Positions 16,654 to 26,843 of a DNA stretch of 64,000 nt are shown one piece after another (positions within the stretch are counted from its first letter, which is position 1; each line of letters opens with the position of its first letter). The notes beneath the pieces are model-generated. The model was given only the letters and a program-made list of their open reading frames with translations, ran no database searches and was not told the DNA's origin. A program made the position numbers and the translations under genes. The stretch comes from Gordonia jinghuaiqii (lineage in GTDB: Bacteria > Actinomycetota > Actinomycetes > Mycobacteriales > Mycobacteriaceae), in assembly GCF_014041935.1 (NCBI RefSeq), contig NZ_CP059491.1, positions 4,030,001 through 4,094,000 on the forward strand, given 5' to 3'.

Positions 16654-17286
16654 TCACCAGATCATCGGGGCGAGGAACTTCTCGGCGAAGTCCCGGACCC
16701 GCTGCGGTTCGGTGCGTTCAGGGTTGGAAGGCGGGGTCTCCAGGAGCGAGATCACCAGGCGCACGTGGATCTCGACGGCCTCGAGGAGGTCCTCGATGGG
16801 CATCTGCGCACCCTCGTCGCGCAGGGTCGCGGCGACGCGGTCGGTGACCATGTCGATGAACAGCGAGGTCATCCGCGAGGTGACGCTCTTGATCTCGGAG
16901 TCGGTGAGGACGATTCGACTCAGGAGCGGGTCGGAGTTCACCCAGTCGGCACCGACGGCGAAGGCCTCCACCAGCGCGGCCTTGGGGCCCAGCCCCTTCA
17001 CCGACGCCTCGAGTTTCTGCATTCCGGTCTCGTACGCGTCGTTGGCGACGGCGTAGAGCAGTGCGTCTTTGTTGGGGAATCGCCGGTACAGGGTGCTACG
17101 ACTCACCCCGGCACGCGCCGCGACCTCGTCGATGTTGGCCCGCCGCACACCGACCTCGGCGAACTCTGCACCCGCGGCGGCGAGGATGGCCGCTTCCTGG
17201 TCTGCAGGGCTGGCGGTGTTGCGCGTCTTGCGTGTCGACGTCCGGGTCGTCGTGCTAGTCCTGGTGCCGCTGTCTACCATCGTCAT
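16654..17286 (-). CDS. TetR/AcrR-family regulator
   Basis: A 210-residue regulator. The HTH region reads NIDEVAARAGVSRSTLYRRF then PNKDALLYAV at about residues 50-80. The ATG at 17286 overlaps the stop of the upstream P450-relic ORF (ATGA); a second ATG at 17280 is the next candidate. It is followed by the SDR gene after 93 bases and is likely its local regulator. A Thr/Arg-rich N-terminal stretch precedes the HTH. Confidence 0.85.
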   Translation of the reverse strand: MTMVDSGTRTSTTTRTSTRKTRNTASPADQEAAILAAAGAEFAEVGVRRANIDEVAARAGVSRSTLYRRFPNKDALLYAVANDAYETGMQKLEASVKGLGPKAALVEAFAVGADWVNSDPLLSRIVLTDSEIKSVTSRMTSLFIDMVTDRVAATLRDEGAQMPIEDLLEAVEIHVRLVISLLETPPSNPERTEPQRVRDFAEKFLAPMIW

Positions 17287-17603
17287 CGCCGCCGAGGTGT
17301 GACGGGACGGCGTACCCCGGGCACGAGACGCGAGCTGGGGGCCGCGGGCAGGTCGTGTTCGGCGGGCGCCGACCACTCGTACCGACTCGGCGAGCGGTGC
17401 ATGATCGTCTTGATCTCCATCTGGCCAAAGTACAACCCGATGCGATCGTCGACGCCGCCGCCGAACCGCATCCGGGCGATCCGGTGACGTTCGTCCTCCG
17501 CCTGCTCGGGGATCTCGCCGTCGAGGACCGGACACGGGGCGTCGAACAGGCCGCCGGATGGCGGCGCCGTCGCCGGTACCGATGCCATGACCACCGATGT
17601 CAT
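17283..17603 (-). pseudogene. Cytochrome P450 C-terminal relic, coupled to the TetR gene
   Basis: A 106-residue frame. Residues 32-70 (PEQAEDERHRI ... FGGG ... GLYFGQMEIKTIMHR) follow the heme-binding end of a P450, and the rest matches the usual RYxWSxP and VPGxRRPV tail. The Cys ligand position of FGGGxHxCxG is Arg54 and the preceding His is Asp, so heme thiolate binding is lost. The N-terminal P450 part is absent. Yet the frame has a good AGGAGG site five bases before the ATG at 17603 and overlaps the TetR start as ATGA, so it may still be translated as a leader. The likely parent is a CYP136-like gene, by recalled synteny. Confidence 0.7.
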
Positions 17604-17746
17604 GACCACCTCCTACAGCCCGAGAGCCCCCTGTGTGACCCACCTCGCATATTAGACCATGTTGACACAAAGAGGAAAAATCGTTCCTACGGTCGGGTCC
17701 CGCAAGTGCGGCTACTGCGCGGGGGCGGACCGCCCGTCAGAGAGGG
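17604..17746. promoter_or_regulatory. Upstream region of the P450-relic/TetR/SDR operon
   Basis: The minus strand holds TAATAT (about 17650-17655) as a possible -10 for the relic-TetR transcript. The 17660-17690 segment is AT-rich compared with its surroundings. No clear dyad was found. Confidence 0.35.
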
Positions 17747-18778
17747 TCAGTTCCGGAGCAGCCGGTGGCAGCGCCGTAACCTCTCCCGCCACCACCGCTG
17801 GCGATCGGGCGGTGCGGCGTGCGCAGCGACGTCGAGCGCGCGGCCCGGTCCGAACCAGCGCGGCTCGACGACCCCGTCGTGCATCAGGAACGGCGGCGCG
17901 ACGTCGGCGGTGAACAGCGATCCGGTACCGAGCCCGCACGCGAGATCCAGACGCGGCAGAGCCGCCGCGGTGGCCACACCCGCCGCGATGCCGACGGCAC
18001 TGTCGAGGGCACTCGAGACCACGATGTCCAGGCCGAGGCCATCGGCGAGTTCGAGCGTCGCCCGCATCCCGCCGAGCGGCGCGACCTTGACCACCGCGAC
18101 GTCGGCGGCTTCGGCGGCGACCACCCGGAACGGGTCGTCGGCCTTGCGGATGGACTCGTCCGCGGCGATCGGCACACCGACAGCGCGTCGGACAGCGGCC
18201 AGCTCTTCGACTGTGCGACAAGGCTGTTCGGCATACTCGACGTCGCCGATGGCGCGGATCGCCGCGATGGCCTCGTCGACGGTCCACCCGCCGTTCGCGT
18301 CGATGCGGACCCGCCCGATCACCTCACGGGTCGCCGCGACCCGGGCCACGTCGTCGTCGAGCGTCTGACCCGGTTCGGCGACCTTCACCTTCGCGGTGCC
18401 CGCACCCGGGTAACGCCGCAGCAGCCCGGCCACCTCGTCGGCCGGTACCGCCGGCACCGTCGCATTGACCGGCACCGTCTCGCGCACCGGGTCGGGCGGG
18501 CCGAGATAGGCGGCCTCGACACCGGCGCGCAGCCACGACGCCGCCTCCGCGTCGTCGTACTCGATGAACGGGCCGAACTCGCCCCAGCCCGCCGGCCCGG
18601 CGAACACCATCGTCTCGCGCGCGGTCAGCCCGCGGAAGCGGGTCCGCATCGGCAGCCGCACGACGACGGCCGTCTGCAACAGCTCCTCCACGTCGGGAAT
18701 GACCGCGGGGAACAAGCGGGGAACCGCCCTCGCCCCAGGGCGACCGAATCCCAGAGAGTCGCCTCCGGTGTTGGCCAT
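17747..18778 (-). CDS. menC: o-Succinylbenzoate synthase MenC
   Basis: Enolase-superfamily dehydratase that converts SHCHC to o-succinylbenzoate in menaquinone synthesis. The superfamily residues are visible: KVK in TAKVKVAE, metal ligands in RIDANGGW, YAEQPC and ADES, and the second Lys in VVKVAPLGG. The ATG at 18778 gives 343 residues, with GGGAGG ten bases upstream; the further upstream frame is Arg/Gly-rich and unlikely. The hydrolase at 19827-20573 beyond the divergent oxygenase gene matches the menC-bpoC proximity I recall in mycobacteria. It is divergent from the MpaB-type gene. Confidence 0.88.
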   Translation of the reverse strand: MANTGGDSLGFGRPGARAVPRLFPAVIPDVEELLQTAVVVRLPMRTRFRGLTARETMVFAGPAGWGEFGPFIEYDDAEAASWLRAGVEAAYLGPPDPVRETVPVNATVPAVPADEVAGLLRRYPGAGTAKVKVAEPGQTLDDDVARVAATREVIGRVRIDANGGWTVDEAIAAIRAIGDVEYAEQPCRTVEELAAVRRAVGVPIAADESIRKADDPFRVVAAEAADVAVVKVAPLGGMRATLELADGLGLDIVVSSALDSAVGIAAGVATAAALPRLDLACGLGTGSLFTADVAPPFLMHDGVVEPRWFGPGRALDVAAHAAPPDRQRWWRERLRRCHRLLRN

Positions 18779-18827
18779 CTCGTCTCGTCCTCCCGGTCCA
18801 CCGCGACGGATCCGCCGCCGAAATCGT

Positions 18828-18853
18828 TGGAACAACCTTCCCAGTTTGTTCCA
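18828..18853. promoter_or_regulatory. Inverted repeat in the menC / oxygenase divergent promoter
   Basis: Perfect 8-base arms TGGAACAA and TTGTTCCA are separated by 10 bases, 20 bases before the ATG of the oxygenase gene. It is a plausible operator for an unknown regulator. Confidence 0.5.
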
Positions 18854-18873
18854 GGTGCGCTACCCTCGCCCTC

Positions 18874-19809
18874 ATGTCAGTCAACCAGGGATTCGATGCC
18901 GGTATCCGCGAGGCGGAACCGATGATCGTCGACGACACCCCGGACACCGGCGGTGAGATCGTCCGACCCCGACTCGGGGCCGAGTCACTCGTCTGGAAGT
19001 TCTACGGCGACAACCGGGGCCTCCTCGGGTTCCAGCGTCTCGCCGGTACGGAGAACTGCATCGAACAACTCGGGCAGGCCGTACTCGACCACTCGGTCAT
19101 CTTCAGCGACTTCCTCGGCCGCGCGAAGCGCACCGGCCCCCCGGTCATGCGCACCGTCTACAGCACCGAGCCGGAGAAGTGGGGCCGGACCGTGCGCGAC
19201 TTCCATCGCGACATCAAGGGCACCATCAGCGACGGCTCGCGCTACCACGCCCTGAACCCCGAGCTGTTCTACTGGGCGCACGCCACCTTCGTCGATCAGG
19301 TCCTGTTCATCACCGACACGTTCATCCGACGGCTGAGCTACGCCGAGAAGGTGCAGATCTTCGAGGAGAGCAAGGTCTGGTACCAGCTCTACGGCGTCAG
19401 CGACCGCGGCCAGCCGCAGACCTACGACGAGTTCGTCGAGTACTGGGACGACATGCTCGACCGGTTCGTCCCGCACAAGACGATCGTCTACGCGACGGGT
19501 TACATCCGCCAGGGCCTCCCCCGGCCCAAGAAGATTCCCGCGCCGGTGTGGAAGGTGCTGTCCGCTCCGCTCAACGCGTTCATCCGCACCGTCATCGTGG
19601 GAACGCTCCCCCAGCAGATGCGTGACGTGTGCGGCCTCGAGTGGAATGAGAAGCGCGAGAAGAATTTCCAGCGCTTCGCGGCACTCATGCGTGCGGTCAA
19701 CCCGCTGGTCAACAAGCTCCCGCTCAAATACCTGTACGTCCCGTGGGCCTACGAGGCGTGGCAGAAGGTCGGCATCGACCCGCGGCCGCTGCACAACAAG
19801 CCCGCGTAA
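18874..19809 (+). CDS. Oxygenase MpaB family protein (DUF2236, Lcp-related)
   Basis: A 311-residue mostly helical protein of the MpaB/rubber-oxygenase catalytic domain family, predicted to bind heme b and cleave or oxidise hydrophobic substrates. Likely heme-contact histidines are in DFHRDIKG (about residue 110) and YWAHATFVDQ (about 138), as seen in the family. There is no signal peptide, unlike latex-clearing proteins. There is no clear ribosome site; TACCCT at 18861-18866 could be the -10 of a leaderless message. Substrate unknown. Confidence 0.75.
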   Translation: MSVNQGFDAGIREAEPMIVDDTPDTGGEIVRPRLGAESLVWKFYGDNRGLLGFQRLAGTENCIEQLGQAVLDHSVIFSDFLGRAKRTGPPVMRTVYSTEPEKWGRTVRDFHRDIKGTISDGSRYHALNPELFYWAHATFVDQVLFITDTFIRRLSYAEKVQIFEESKVWYQLYGVSDRGQPQTYDEFVEYWDDMLDRFVPHKTIVYATGYIRQGLPRPKKIPAPVWKVLSAPLNAFIRTVIVGTLPQQMRDVCGLEWNEKREKNFQRFAALMRAVNPLVNKLPLKYLYVPWAYEAWQKVGIDPRPLHNKPA

Positions 19810-19826
19810 CCCCCGGCAGAGGCGCG

Positions 19827-20573
19827 TCAGTAGGCCAGGAACTCCTCGACGTGTGAGATGAACTCCGCACCGCGGTCGCGGTGGACGCTGTGCCCGGCCT
19901 CGATCGTGACGAACCGCGAGTCGGGCAGCGCGTCGCTGAGCGACCGCAGGTGCCGGGGCGGCAGGAAGCTCTTGTCGCCGCCGGAGATCACCATCGCCGC
20001 CGCCCGGACTCCTGGCAACCCCGACCACCAGTGCGGCGCGGAGACGTCGAACTCCGCGATGATCTCGTCCCCCATCCGTCCGTCGTACCGGATGACGGGA
20101 AACGGGTTGCGCACCAATGCGAGCAGGCCGCGGATCTGCTCACCGAGGGTCGCCTTCACGGCGATCCCTTCGGACAGGTCCGCCTCGTCGCGCGGCATCG
20201 GCGGCACCTCCTCGAGCACGAGTCGACGTACCCGGGACGGCTGGCTCATCGCGAACCGCAGCGCGGTGTGGGCACCCAGTGAATGACCGACCAGGTCGAC
20301 GGTGGAGATGTCGAGGGTGTCCAGGACGTAGGTCAGGTCGTCGCGGAAGTCGTCGAGCCGGTAGGCCCCCTGGGCCCGCCCGCTGCGCCCGTGCCCACGT
20401 AGGTCGACACTCACCACCGCACGCCCACGGGCCCGCAGGGCGCAGGCCAGACGGCGCCAGGTCGAGTTGTCCGACGCCATCCCATGGACGAGCACCACCG
20501 GGACGCCCCGATCGGTCTCGCCGGCCACGCGGACCGCGATGTCGGGGGCCCCGGTTCGACGCAGAACACGCAT
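19827..20573 (-). CDS. Alpha/beta hydrolase (BpoC-like)
   Basis: A 248-residue hydrolase with the oxyanion segment VVLVHGMAS, nucleophile elbow GHSLG, an acidic residue around SGGDKSF and catalytic His in EAGHSVHRD. It resembles the hydrolase beside menC in mycobacteria (BpoC). That name implies a peroxidase, but the sequence supports only a serine hydrolase. It converges on the MpaB-type gene with 17 bases between stops. Confidence 0.8.
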   Translation of the reverse strand: MRVLRRTGAPDIAVRVAGETDRGVPVVLVHGMASDNSTWRRLACALRARGRAVVSVDLRGHGRSGRAQGAYRLDDFRDDLTYVLDTLDISTVDLVGHSLGAHTALRFAMSQPSRVRRLVLEEVPPMPRDEADLSEGIAVKATLGEQIRGLLALVRNPFPVIRYDGRMGDEIIAEFDVSAPHWWSGLPGVRAAAMVISGGDKSFLPPRHLRSLSDALPDSRFVTIEAGHSVHRDRGAEFISHVEEFLAY

Positions 20574-20634
20574 GCCGGCCAGCCTACGATTCGCCTTCGG
20601 TGCGCGTCACGTCACACCCGCGTGGCGACGCGGC

Positions 20635-21606
20635 TCACCGGTCGTGGAACCACCGGGCCTTCTTGGCCCGCCACACCATCTCCTCCCAGTACCCCCAGGT
20701 GTGTGTCCCGACGCTGGGGAAGTCGGTGGTGACCGGAATCCCCTGCAGCGCCGCGGCGACCTGGAACGAACGGGTCTGCGCGAGCGACACCACCTCGAGC
20801 GGCGTGCCCTTGACCGAGGCCACGGGTTCGTCGTTGTGGTTGCCCCATGTCGCCGAACCGGCGGCGATCCGAATCCTCATCCCCCGCATCCGGGGTAACT
20901 GCACCAGTGCGTCGTTGCGGCTCCACCGCTCGTTCCAGGGCGGGCCCCACATCGCGTCGGCACTGAAGGGGCCGACGCCGGCACCGATCCCCGCGTCGAT
21001 GAGCGCGAGACGAACCGCCTCGCGCATCGTCGGCGCAGACAGGTTGAGGTATCCCGACATCGAGAACACGTGCGAGATGCGCCGGCGGTGGTAGGCGCCG
21101 TAGATCATCGCCGCGTTGCCGCCCATCGATATCCCCATGATGGCGTACTTGCCGCGCGGTCCCACCGCGAGTCCGCGGGCGTCGAGCTCCCGGACGATCG
21201 TGTTGAGCCGGCAGGTCCAGCGGTAGCGGTACTTCACCTTGTTCGCCGGGCTGGCGGCCTCCCAGTCGGTGTAGAAGCTGGCCAGGCCACCGACCGGCTG
21301 GATCACGTTCACACCCGAATCGGCGATGCGCTGCACACGCGTGTCCCGACGCCAGCCGCTGATGTCGCGGGTGGCACGGAGGCCGTCGAGGGCGATCACC
21401 GTCTTGTAGTTGCCCCAGCGCGTCCACATGTCCACCGGGGTGGTGGGCATGCCACATCCACTGACGTGGAATCGTCCGAACGACGCGGCCGCCTGGGCAT
21501 TGCCCGAGCTGACGGAGACGATGCTGACGACGGCGATGACCGCGAGCACGAAGGCGATGGCACGTCGACGACGGGCCATGCGGCGGGGCCTGAGTGAGAA
21601 CTGCAC
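20635..21606 (-). CDS. Secreted antigen-85-type esterase / mycolyltransferase-like protein
   Basis: An exported alpha/beta hydrolase of the esterase family that includes Ag85 mycolyltransferases. A basic start and hydrophobic segment (AIAFVLAVIAVVSIVSV) end in an AQA signal-peptidase site near residue 39. The mature part has the nucleophile motif GISMGG and a catalytic His in GTHTWGYWEEM. A Cys pair (SGCGMP, WTCRL) could form a disulfide. The GTG at 21606 gives 323 residues; the ATG at 21579 is equally possible and neither has a good ribosome site. It is downstream of the str operon but behind a terminator, so is probably transcribed separately. Confidence 0.82.
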   Translation of the reverse strand: MQFSLRPRRMARRRRAIAFVLAVIAVVSIVSVSSGNAQAAASFGRFHVSGCGMPTTPVDMWTRWGNYKTVIALDGLRATRDISGWRRDTRVQRIADSGVNVIQPVGGLASFYTDWEAASPANKVKYRYRWTCRLNTIVRELDARGLAVGPRGKYAIMGISMGGNAAMIYGAYHRRRISHVFSMSGYLNLSAPTMREAVRLALIDAGIGAGVGPFSADAMWGPPWNERWSRNDALVQLPRMRGMRIRIAAGSATWGNHNDEPVASVKGTPLEVVSLAQTRSFQVAAALQGIPVTTDFPSVGTHTWGYWEEMVWRAKKARWFHDR

Positions 21607-21680
21607 CGCCGAACAGTAATTCGGCGGAGATCAACGATGCTACGGCTGTGACCATAGGGCCCCGACATCGAGACCAAGCA

Positions 21681-21716
21681 GTGACCACAGTGACTGCAGT
21701 TACTGAAGTTACCAAT
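21681..21716. repeat. Four-copy 9-base direct repeat upstream of the Ag85-type gene
   Basis: Units GTGACCACA, GTGACTGCA, GTTACTGAA and GTTACCAAT follow each other without gaps (GTNACYNNN pattern). The array is 75-110 bases upstream of the Ag85-type start on the non-coding side. Repeated regulator sites are one explanation. Confidence 0.6.
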
Positions 21717-21774
21717 GTGTTCCGACGACACCGTCGCCAGGCAAGTCAGCGCAGAATCTCGCGCGCGACGACAA

Positions 21775-21808
21775 AGGCGCCCCAACCGCTTTCGCGGCCG
21801 GGGCGCCT
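21775..21808 (-). terminator. Intrinsic terminator of the str operon
   Basis: A 9-base-pair outer stem (AGGCGCCCC / GGGGCGCCT) with an inner CCGC/GCGG stem, 40 bases beyond the tuf stop; the minus-strand RNA ends in a short T-rich tract. Confidence 0.75.
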
Positions 21809-21847
21809 AGGTGTTCGACTCAGTGAGTCAGACAGATCACAGTGAAA

Positions 21848-23038
<1,191 letters not shown>

Positions 23039-23149
23039 TTGATTGTCCTCCTGGACTGTTGTTGCTCTACTGGGCGGATCCCAGCAGGATTTTCACTTAC
23101 GTGGTTGCGCCGGGCTTGTTCGGCCAGCGCATGTCGCTAGGGACCGGAA

Positions 23150-25255
23150 CTACTCGCCGGTGGCCTTCGCGATGATTTCCTTCGACACGTTCGCGGGAAC
23201 TTCCGCGTACGAGTCGAACACCATGGAGTAGTTTGCCCGGCCCTGGGTCTTCGACCGAAGGTCTCCGATGTAGCCGAACATCTCCGACAGCGGCACCTGT
23301 GCCTTGACGACACGTGCACCACTGCGCTCCTCCATGGCCTGGATCTGGCCACGGCGGGAGTTCAGGTCGCCGATGACATCGCCCATGTAATCCTCGGGAG
23401 TCGTGACCTCGACGGCCATGATCGGCTCCAGGATGACCGGGCTGGCCATCTTCGCAGCTTCCTTGAGGGCCTGCGAACCGGCGATCTTGAAGGCCATCTC
23501 CGAGGAGTCGACGTCGTGGTACTGACCGTCGAGGAGAGTGAGCTTCAGGTTCACCAGCGGGTAACCGGCGAGGACACCGTACTGCATGGCGTCCTGGGCG
23601 CCGGCGTCGACCGACGGGATGTACTCGCGCGGCACGCGGCCACCGGTGACGGCGTTGACGAACTCGTAGGTCGCACCGTCCTCGGCGTCCACGAGAGGCT
23701 CGAGCTTGACGATGACCTTCGCGAACTGGCCCGATCCACCCGTCTGCTTCTTGTGGGTGAACTCGTGCTTCTCGACCGTCTTGCGGATGGTCTCGCGGTA
23801 GGCGACCTGGGGCTTGCCCACGTTCGCCTCGACCTTGAACTCGCGCTTCATGCGGTCGACGAGGATGTCGAGGTGGAGCTCGCCCATGCCGCCGATGACG
23901 GTCTGGCCGGTCTCCTCGTCGAGCTTGACCGAGAAGGTCGGGTCCTCTTCGGCGAGCTTCTGGATCGCGGTGCCCAGCTTCTCCTGGTCGGACTTGGTCT
24001 TCGGCTCGATCGAGACGTTGATGACCGGGTCCGGGAAGCTCATGGACTCGAGCACGATCGGGTTCGCCGAATCGCAGAGGGTGTCACCGGTGGTGGTGTC
24101 CTTGAGACCGATCATCGCGTAGATGTGGCCCGCGGTGGCGTCCTCGACCGGCATTTCCTTGTTGGCGTGCATCTGGAAGAGCTTGCCGATGCGCTCTTTC
24201 TTGCCCTTGGTCGCGTTGAGCACCTGGGTGCCCGCCGTGATGTGGCCCGAGTAGACACGCACGAAGGTCAGCTTGCCGAAGAACGGGTGAGCCGCGATCT
24301 TGAACGCCAGAGCCGAGAACGGCTCGTCGGCGGACGGCTTGCGCGAGAGGATCTCCTCCTCGTCGCCCACGGCGTGACCCTCGACCGACGGCACGTCCAG
24401 CGGGGACGGCAGGTAGTCGATGACGGCGTCGAGCATGGGCTGGACGCCCTTGTTCTTGAACGCCGAACCACAGATGACCGGGTAGAGCTCACGGCTCACG
24501 GTCAGCTTGCGGATCGCTCCCTTGATCTCCTCGACGGTGAGCCCTTCGCCGCCGAAGTACTTCTCCATGAGAGCTTCGTCGGACTCGGCAACCGTCTCGA
24601 GCAGCGCTTCGCGGTACTCGGCAGCCTTCTCGACGAGGTCGGCCGGGATCTCCTCGACGGTCGGCTCGGCACCGGTCGGCACGACGCCGCGCCAGGTGAT
24701 GGCCTTCTGCTCGATGAGGTCGACGACGCCGTCGAAGTTGTCCTCGGCACCGATCGGCAGCTGCAGGACCAGCGGCTTGGCGCCGAGGCGGTCCTTGATG
24801 GTCTGGACGGTGAAGTAGAAGTCCGCGCCCAGCTTGTCCATCTTGTTGACGAAGCAGATGCGGGGGACTTCGTACTTCTCGGCCTGACGCCACACCTGCT
24901 CGGACTGCGGCTCGACGCCTTCCTTGCCGTCGAACACGGCGACCGCGCCGTCGAGCACGCGGAGGCTGCGCTCCACCTCGACGGTGAAGTCGACGTGACC
25001 GGGGGTGTCGATGATGTTGATCTGGTTCTTGTTCCAGAAACAGGTCACGGCCGCGGAGGTGATGGTGATACCACGCTCCTTCTCCTGCTCCATCCAGTCG
25101 GTGGTCGAGGCACCGTCGTGGGTTTCACCGATCTTGTAGTTCACACCGGTGTAGAAGAGGATTCGCTCGGTCGTGGTGGTCTTGCCGGCATCGATGTGAG
25201 CCATGATGCCGATATTGCGCACCTTGTTCAGGTCGCTGAGCACTTCCTGTGCCAC
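23150..25255 (-). CDS. fusA: Elongation factor G
   Basis: Translocase GTPase of 701 residues with [15 protein letters not shown] (P-loop), DTPGHVDFT and [10 protein letters not shown], and the C-terminal domain III-V landmarks [10 protein letters not shown] and [13 protein letters not shown]. It lies between rpsG and tuf as in other actinobacterial str operons. The ATG at 25255 follows GAAGGGAA. The 84-base gap from rpsG contains two hairpins. Confidence 0.99.
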   Translation of the reverse strand: MAQEVLSDLNKVRNIGIMAHIDAGKTTTTERILFYTGVNYKIGETHDGASTTDWMEQEKERGITITSAAVTCFWNKNQINIIDTPGHVDFTVEVERSLRVLDGAVAVFDGKEGVEPQSEQVWRQAEKYEVPRICFVNKMDKLGADFYFTVQTIKDRLGAKPLVLQLPIGAEDNFDGVVDLIEQKAITWRGVVPTGAEPTVEEIPADLVEKAAEYREALLETVAESDEALMEKYFGGEGLTVEEIKGAIRKLTVSRELYPVICGSAFKNKGVQPMLDAVIDYLPSPLDVPSVEGHAVGDEEEILSRKPSADEPFSALAFKIAAHPFFGKLTFVRVYSGHITAGTQVLNATKGKKERIGKLFQMHANKEMPVEDATAGHIYAMIGLKDTTTGDTLCDSANPIVLESMSFPDPVINVSIEPKTKSDQEKLGTAIQKLAEEDPTFSVKLDEETGQTVIGGMGELHLDILVDRMKREFKVEANVGKPQVAYRETIRKTVEKHEFTHKKQTGGSGQFAKVIVKLEPLVDAEDGATYEFVNAVTGGRVPREYIPSVDAGAQDAMQYGVLAGYPLVNLKLTLLDGQYHDVDSSEMAFKIAGSQALKEAAKMASPVILEPIMAVEVTTPEDYMGDVIGDLNSRRGQIQAMEERSGARVVKAQVPLSEMFGYIGDLRSKTQGRANYSMVFDSYAEVPANVSKEIIAKATGE

Positions 25256-25302
25256 TTGATTCCCTTCGGGAAGTTATCGGACTAAAGACTGATTTGTCTT
25301 CA

Positions 25303-25341
25303 AGCCGCGCCTGCGGCGCAACCCGAAGCGAGCTTCGGGTT
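25303..25341. other. Tandem hairpins in the rpsG-fusA junction
   Basis: A 10-base-pair stem (arms AACCCGAAGC and GCTTCGGGTT, 2-base loop, 25320-25341) includes the rpsG stop codon, and a GCCGC/GCGGC stem with a 4-base loop lies next to it. They could moderate read-through or act as a control site for the operon. Confidence 0.5.
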
Positions 25342-25810
25342 ACCAGCGGTAGTGCGCGAACGCCCGGTTGGCCTCGGCCATCTTGTGGGTGTCCTCGCGA
25401 CGCTTCACCGAAGCGCCGAGGCCGTTGGAGGCGTCGAGGAGCTCGTTGGCGAGACGCTCGACCATGGTCTTCTCACGGCGCTGACGGCTGAAGGTCACGA
25501 GCCAGCGGAGCGCGAGGGTGTTGGCACGGTTCGGCTTGACCTCGATCGGCACCTGGTAGGTGGCGCCACCGACGCGGCGGCTCTTCACCTCGAGGGTGGG
25601 CTTGACGTTGTCGAGGGCGCGCTTGAGGGTGACGACCGGATCGGTGCCGGTCTTCTCGCGAGCCTGCTCGAGCGCGCCGTAGACGATGCGCTCGGCGGTC
25701 GACTTCTTGCCGTCCAGCAGGATCTTGTTGACCAGCTGGGTCACGACCGGCGAACCGTAGACGGGGTCGTTGATGAGGGGGCGCTTGGGAGCGGGTCCTT
25801 TACGTGGCAT
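25340..25810 (-). CDS. rpsG: 30S ribosomal protein S7
   Basis: Primary 16S rRNA-binding protein of the small-subunit head; 156 residues, standard for bacteria, with [11 protein letters not shown] at the start, [16 protein letters not shown] and the C-terminal [15 protein letters not shown]. It follows rpsL by six bases, so the two are cotranslated. Confidence 0.99.
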   Translation of the reverse strand: MPRKGPAPKRPLINDPVYGSPVVTQLVNKILLDGKKSTAERIVYGALEQAREKTGTDPVVTLKRALDNVKPTLEVKSRRVGGATYQVPIEVKPNRANTLALRWLVTFSRQRREKTMVERLANELLDASNGLGASVKRREDTHKMAEANRAFAHYRW

Positions 25811-25816
25811 GACTTA

Positions 25817-26188
25817 TCAGTTCCCCTTCTTGGCGCCGTAGCGGCTGCGAGCCTGCTTGCGGTCCTTGACACCCTGGGTGTCGAGCGAGCCGCGGATGAT
25901 CTTGTAGCGCACACCCGGGAGGTCCTTCACACGACCGCCGCGGACGAGCACCATCGAGTGCTCCTGCAGGTTGTGGCCTTCGCCGGGGATGTAAGCGGTG
26001 ACCTCGACAGAGCTGGTCAGACGCACACGCGCGACCTTACGAAGCGCCGAGTTCGGCTTCTTCGGGGTGGTGGTGTAGACGCGGGTGCAGACACCACGGC
26101 GCTGCGGGCTTCCCTTGAGGGCCGCGGTCTTGGTCTTGGCGGCCTTGTCGTGGCGGCCCTTGCGGACCAGCTGATTGATTGTTGGCAC
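25817..26188 (-). CDS. rpsL: 30S ribosomal protein S12
   Basis: Decoding-centre protein of the small subunit; 123 residues with [10 protein letters not shown] at the start, [17 protein letters not shown] (the streptomycin-sensitive Lys region) and [11 protein letters not shown]. The start is a GTG at 26188, since the conserved N-terminus begins there and the open frame above it encodes unrelated sequence. AGAGGA lies about 11 bases upstream. It is the first gene of the str operon, with a leader of roughly 290 bases. Confidence 0.98.
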   Translation of the reverse strand: MPTINQLVRKGRHDKAAKTKTAALKGSPQRRGVCTRVYTTTPKKPNSALRKVARVRLTSSVEVTAYIPGEGHNLQEHSMVLVRGGRVKDLPGVRYKIIRGSLDTQGVKDRKQARSRYGAKKGN

Positions 26189-26288
26189 TAGGTGTTCATT
26201 CCTCTTTGTCGTCAGTTGTGGTTGGTGCTCCGGGCAAGTCCGCAGAACCGGCTCGAGACCGATTCTCCGTGCTTCCACAACTCGCCCC

Positions 26289-26308
26289 ACCAGCACGTCT
26301 GTGCTGGT
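26289..26308. other. Leader hairpin of the str operon
   Basis: A perfect 8-base-pair stem (ACCAGCAC / GTGCTGGT) with a 4-base loop, about 100 bases before the rpsL start. It is a possible attenuator or protein-binding site in the long leader. Confidence 0.5.
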
Positions 26309-26342
26309 CAGTACATTTTCGCTACCCCGAGGTCGGGCGTGT

Positions 26343-26372
26343 CATACACTCGACAGCGGATTCGCTTGTCAG
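26343..26372 (-). promoter_or_regulatory. Second candidate str-operon promoter
   Basis: CTGACA (26367-26372) and TGTATG (26343-26348) on the minus strand are spaced by 18 bases. It is weaker than the site at 26485-26513 and would give a shorter leader. Confidence 0.3.
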
Positions 26373-26484
26373 CCCCTCGTGCCGCGGCGTGTTCCGAGTA
26401 CTCATCGTTCTCGTCGACCGGCTCGAGACGAGCCGTAAGCCGGGCATGCGGACTGGCCCAGCATGGGCCGGGCACCGACGATCC

Positions 26485-26513
26485 ACTGTACCGATCGTGT
26501 TTACACAGGTCAA
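26485..26513 (-). promoter_or_regulatory. Main candidate str-operon promoter
   Basis: On the minus strand TTGACC (26508-26513) is followed after exactly 17 bases by TACAGT (26485-26490), a good SigA-type pair. It sits inside the only AT-rich patch of the region, about 300 bases ahead of rpsL. Confidence 0.6.
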
Positions 26514-26843
26514 AAAACGGATCCTCTGCGCCACCTGCGGGTGAACAGGCGATGTGCGCTCGGGCCCGACGACATTCGTGCTCGGCTATACCTTCTCCAC
26601 TCTTACACCCATCCGGTCACGGCGTCGAGGCCCCGCCGGGGCGTGCTCCCGGCAGGCACGAGTGCCCCCGGTCGGGCCTGCGAACTTCGCGATCGGCGGG
26701 CCGAACGGGCAGTCGCGATCAAGGGCCGGCGAACTCTGACCGCCGAACCACGGGGTCGACGATCGCGGCGCGGGCGCTCGAGTCGCGGTCGGCCCGGACG
26801 TGGTGGGTGTCACGCGACCGGTGTCAGCGAGACCGGTCCCGGA

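Larger units (their letters stand above)
26189..26843. other. Gene-free str-operon leader and promoter region
   Basis: No convincing gene lies in these 655 bases; the open frames seen are GC-rich artefacts. The left half is the untranslated leader of rpsL, with a hairpin at 26289-26308. Promoter elements occur at 26485-26513 and possibly 26343-26372. The 26550-26843 part shows nothing I recognise. Confidence 0.6.

Noticed and set aside
15514..17487. 657-codon plus-strand open frame
   Set aside because: Antisense to the Mce-associated, SDR and TetR genes; composition typical of shadows.
23516..25285. 589-codon plus-strand open frame
   Set aside because: Antisense shadow of fusA.
26188..26200. 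Three-codon mini-ORF ATG-AAC-ACC-TAG whose stop overlaps the rpsL GTG
   Set aside because: The ribosome site is directly against this ATG with no spacing, so it serves the GTG better; probably chance.
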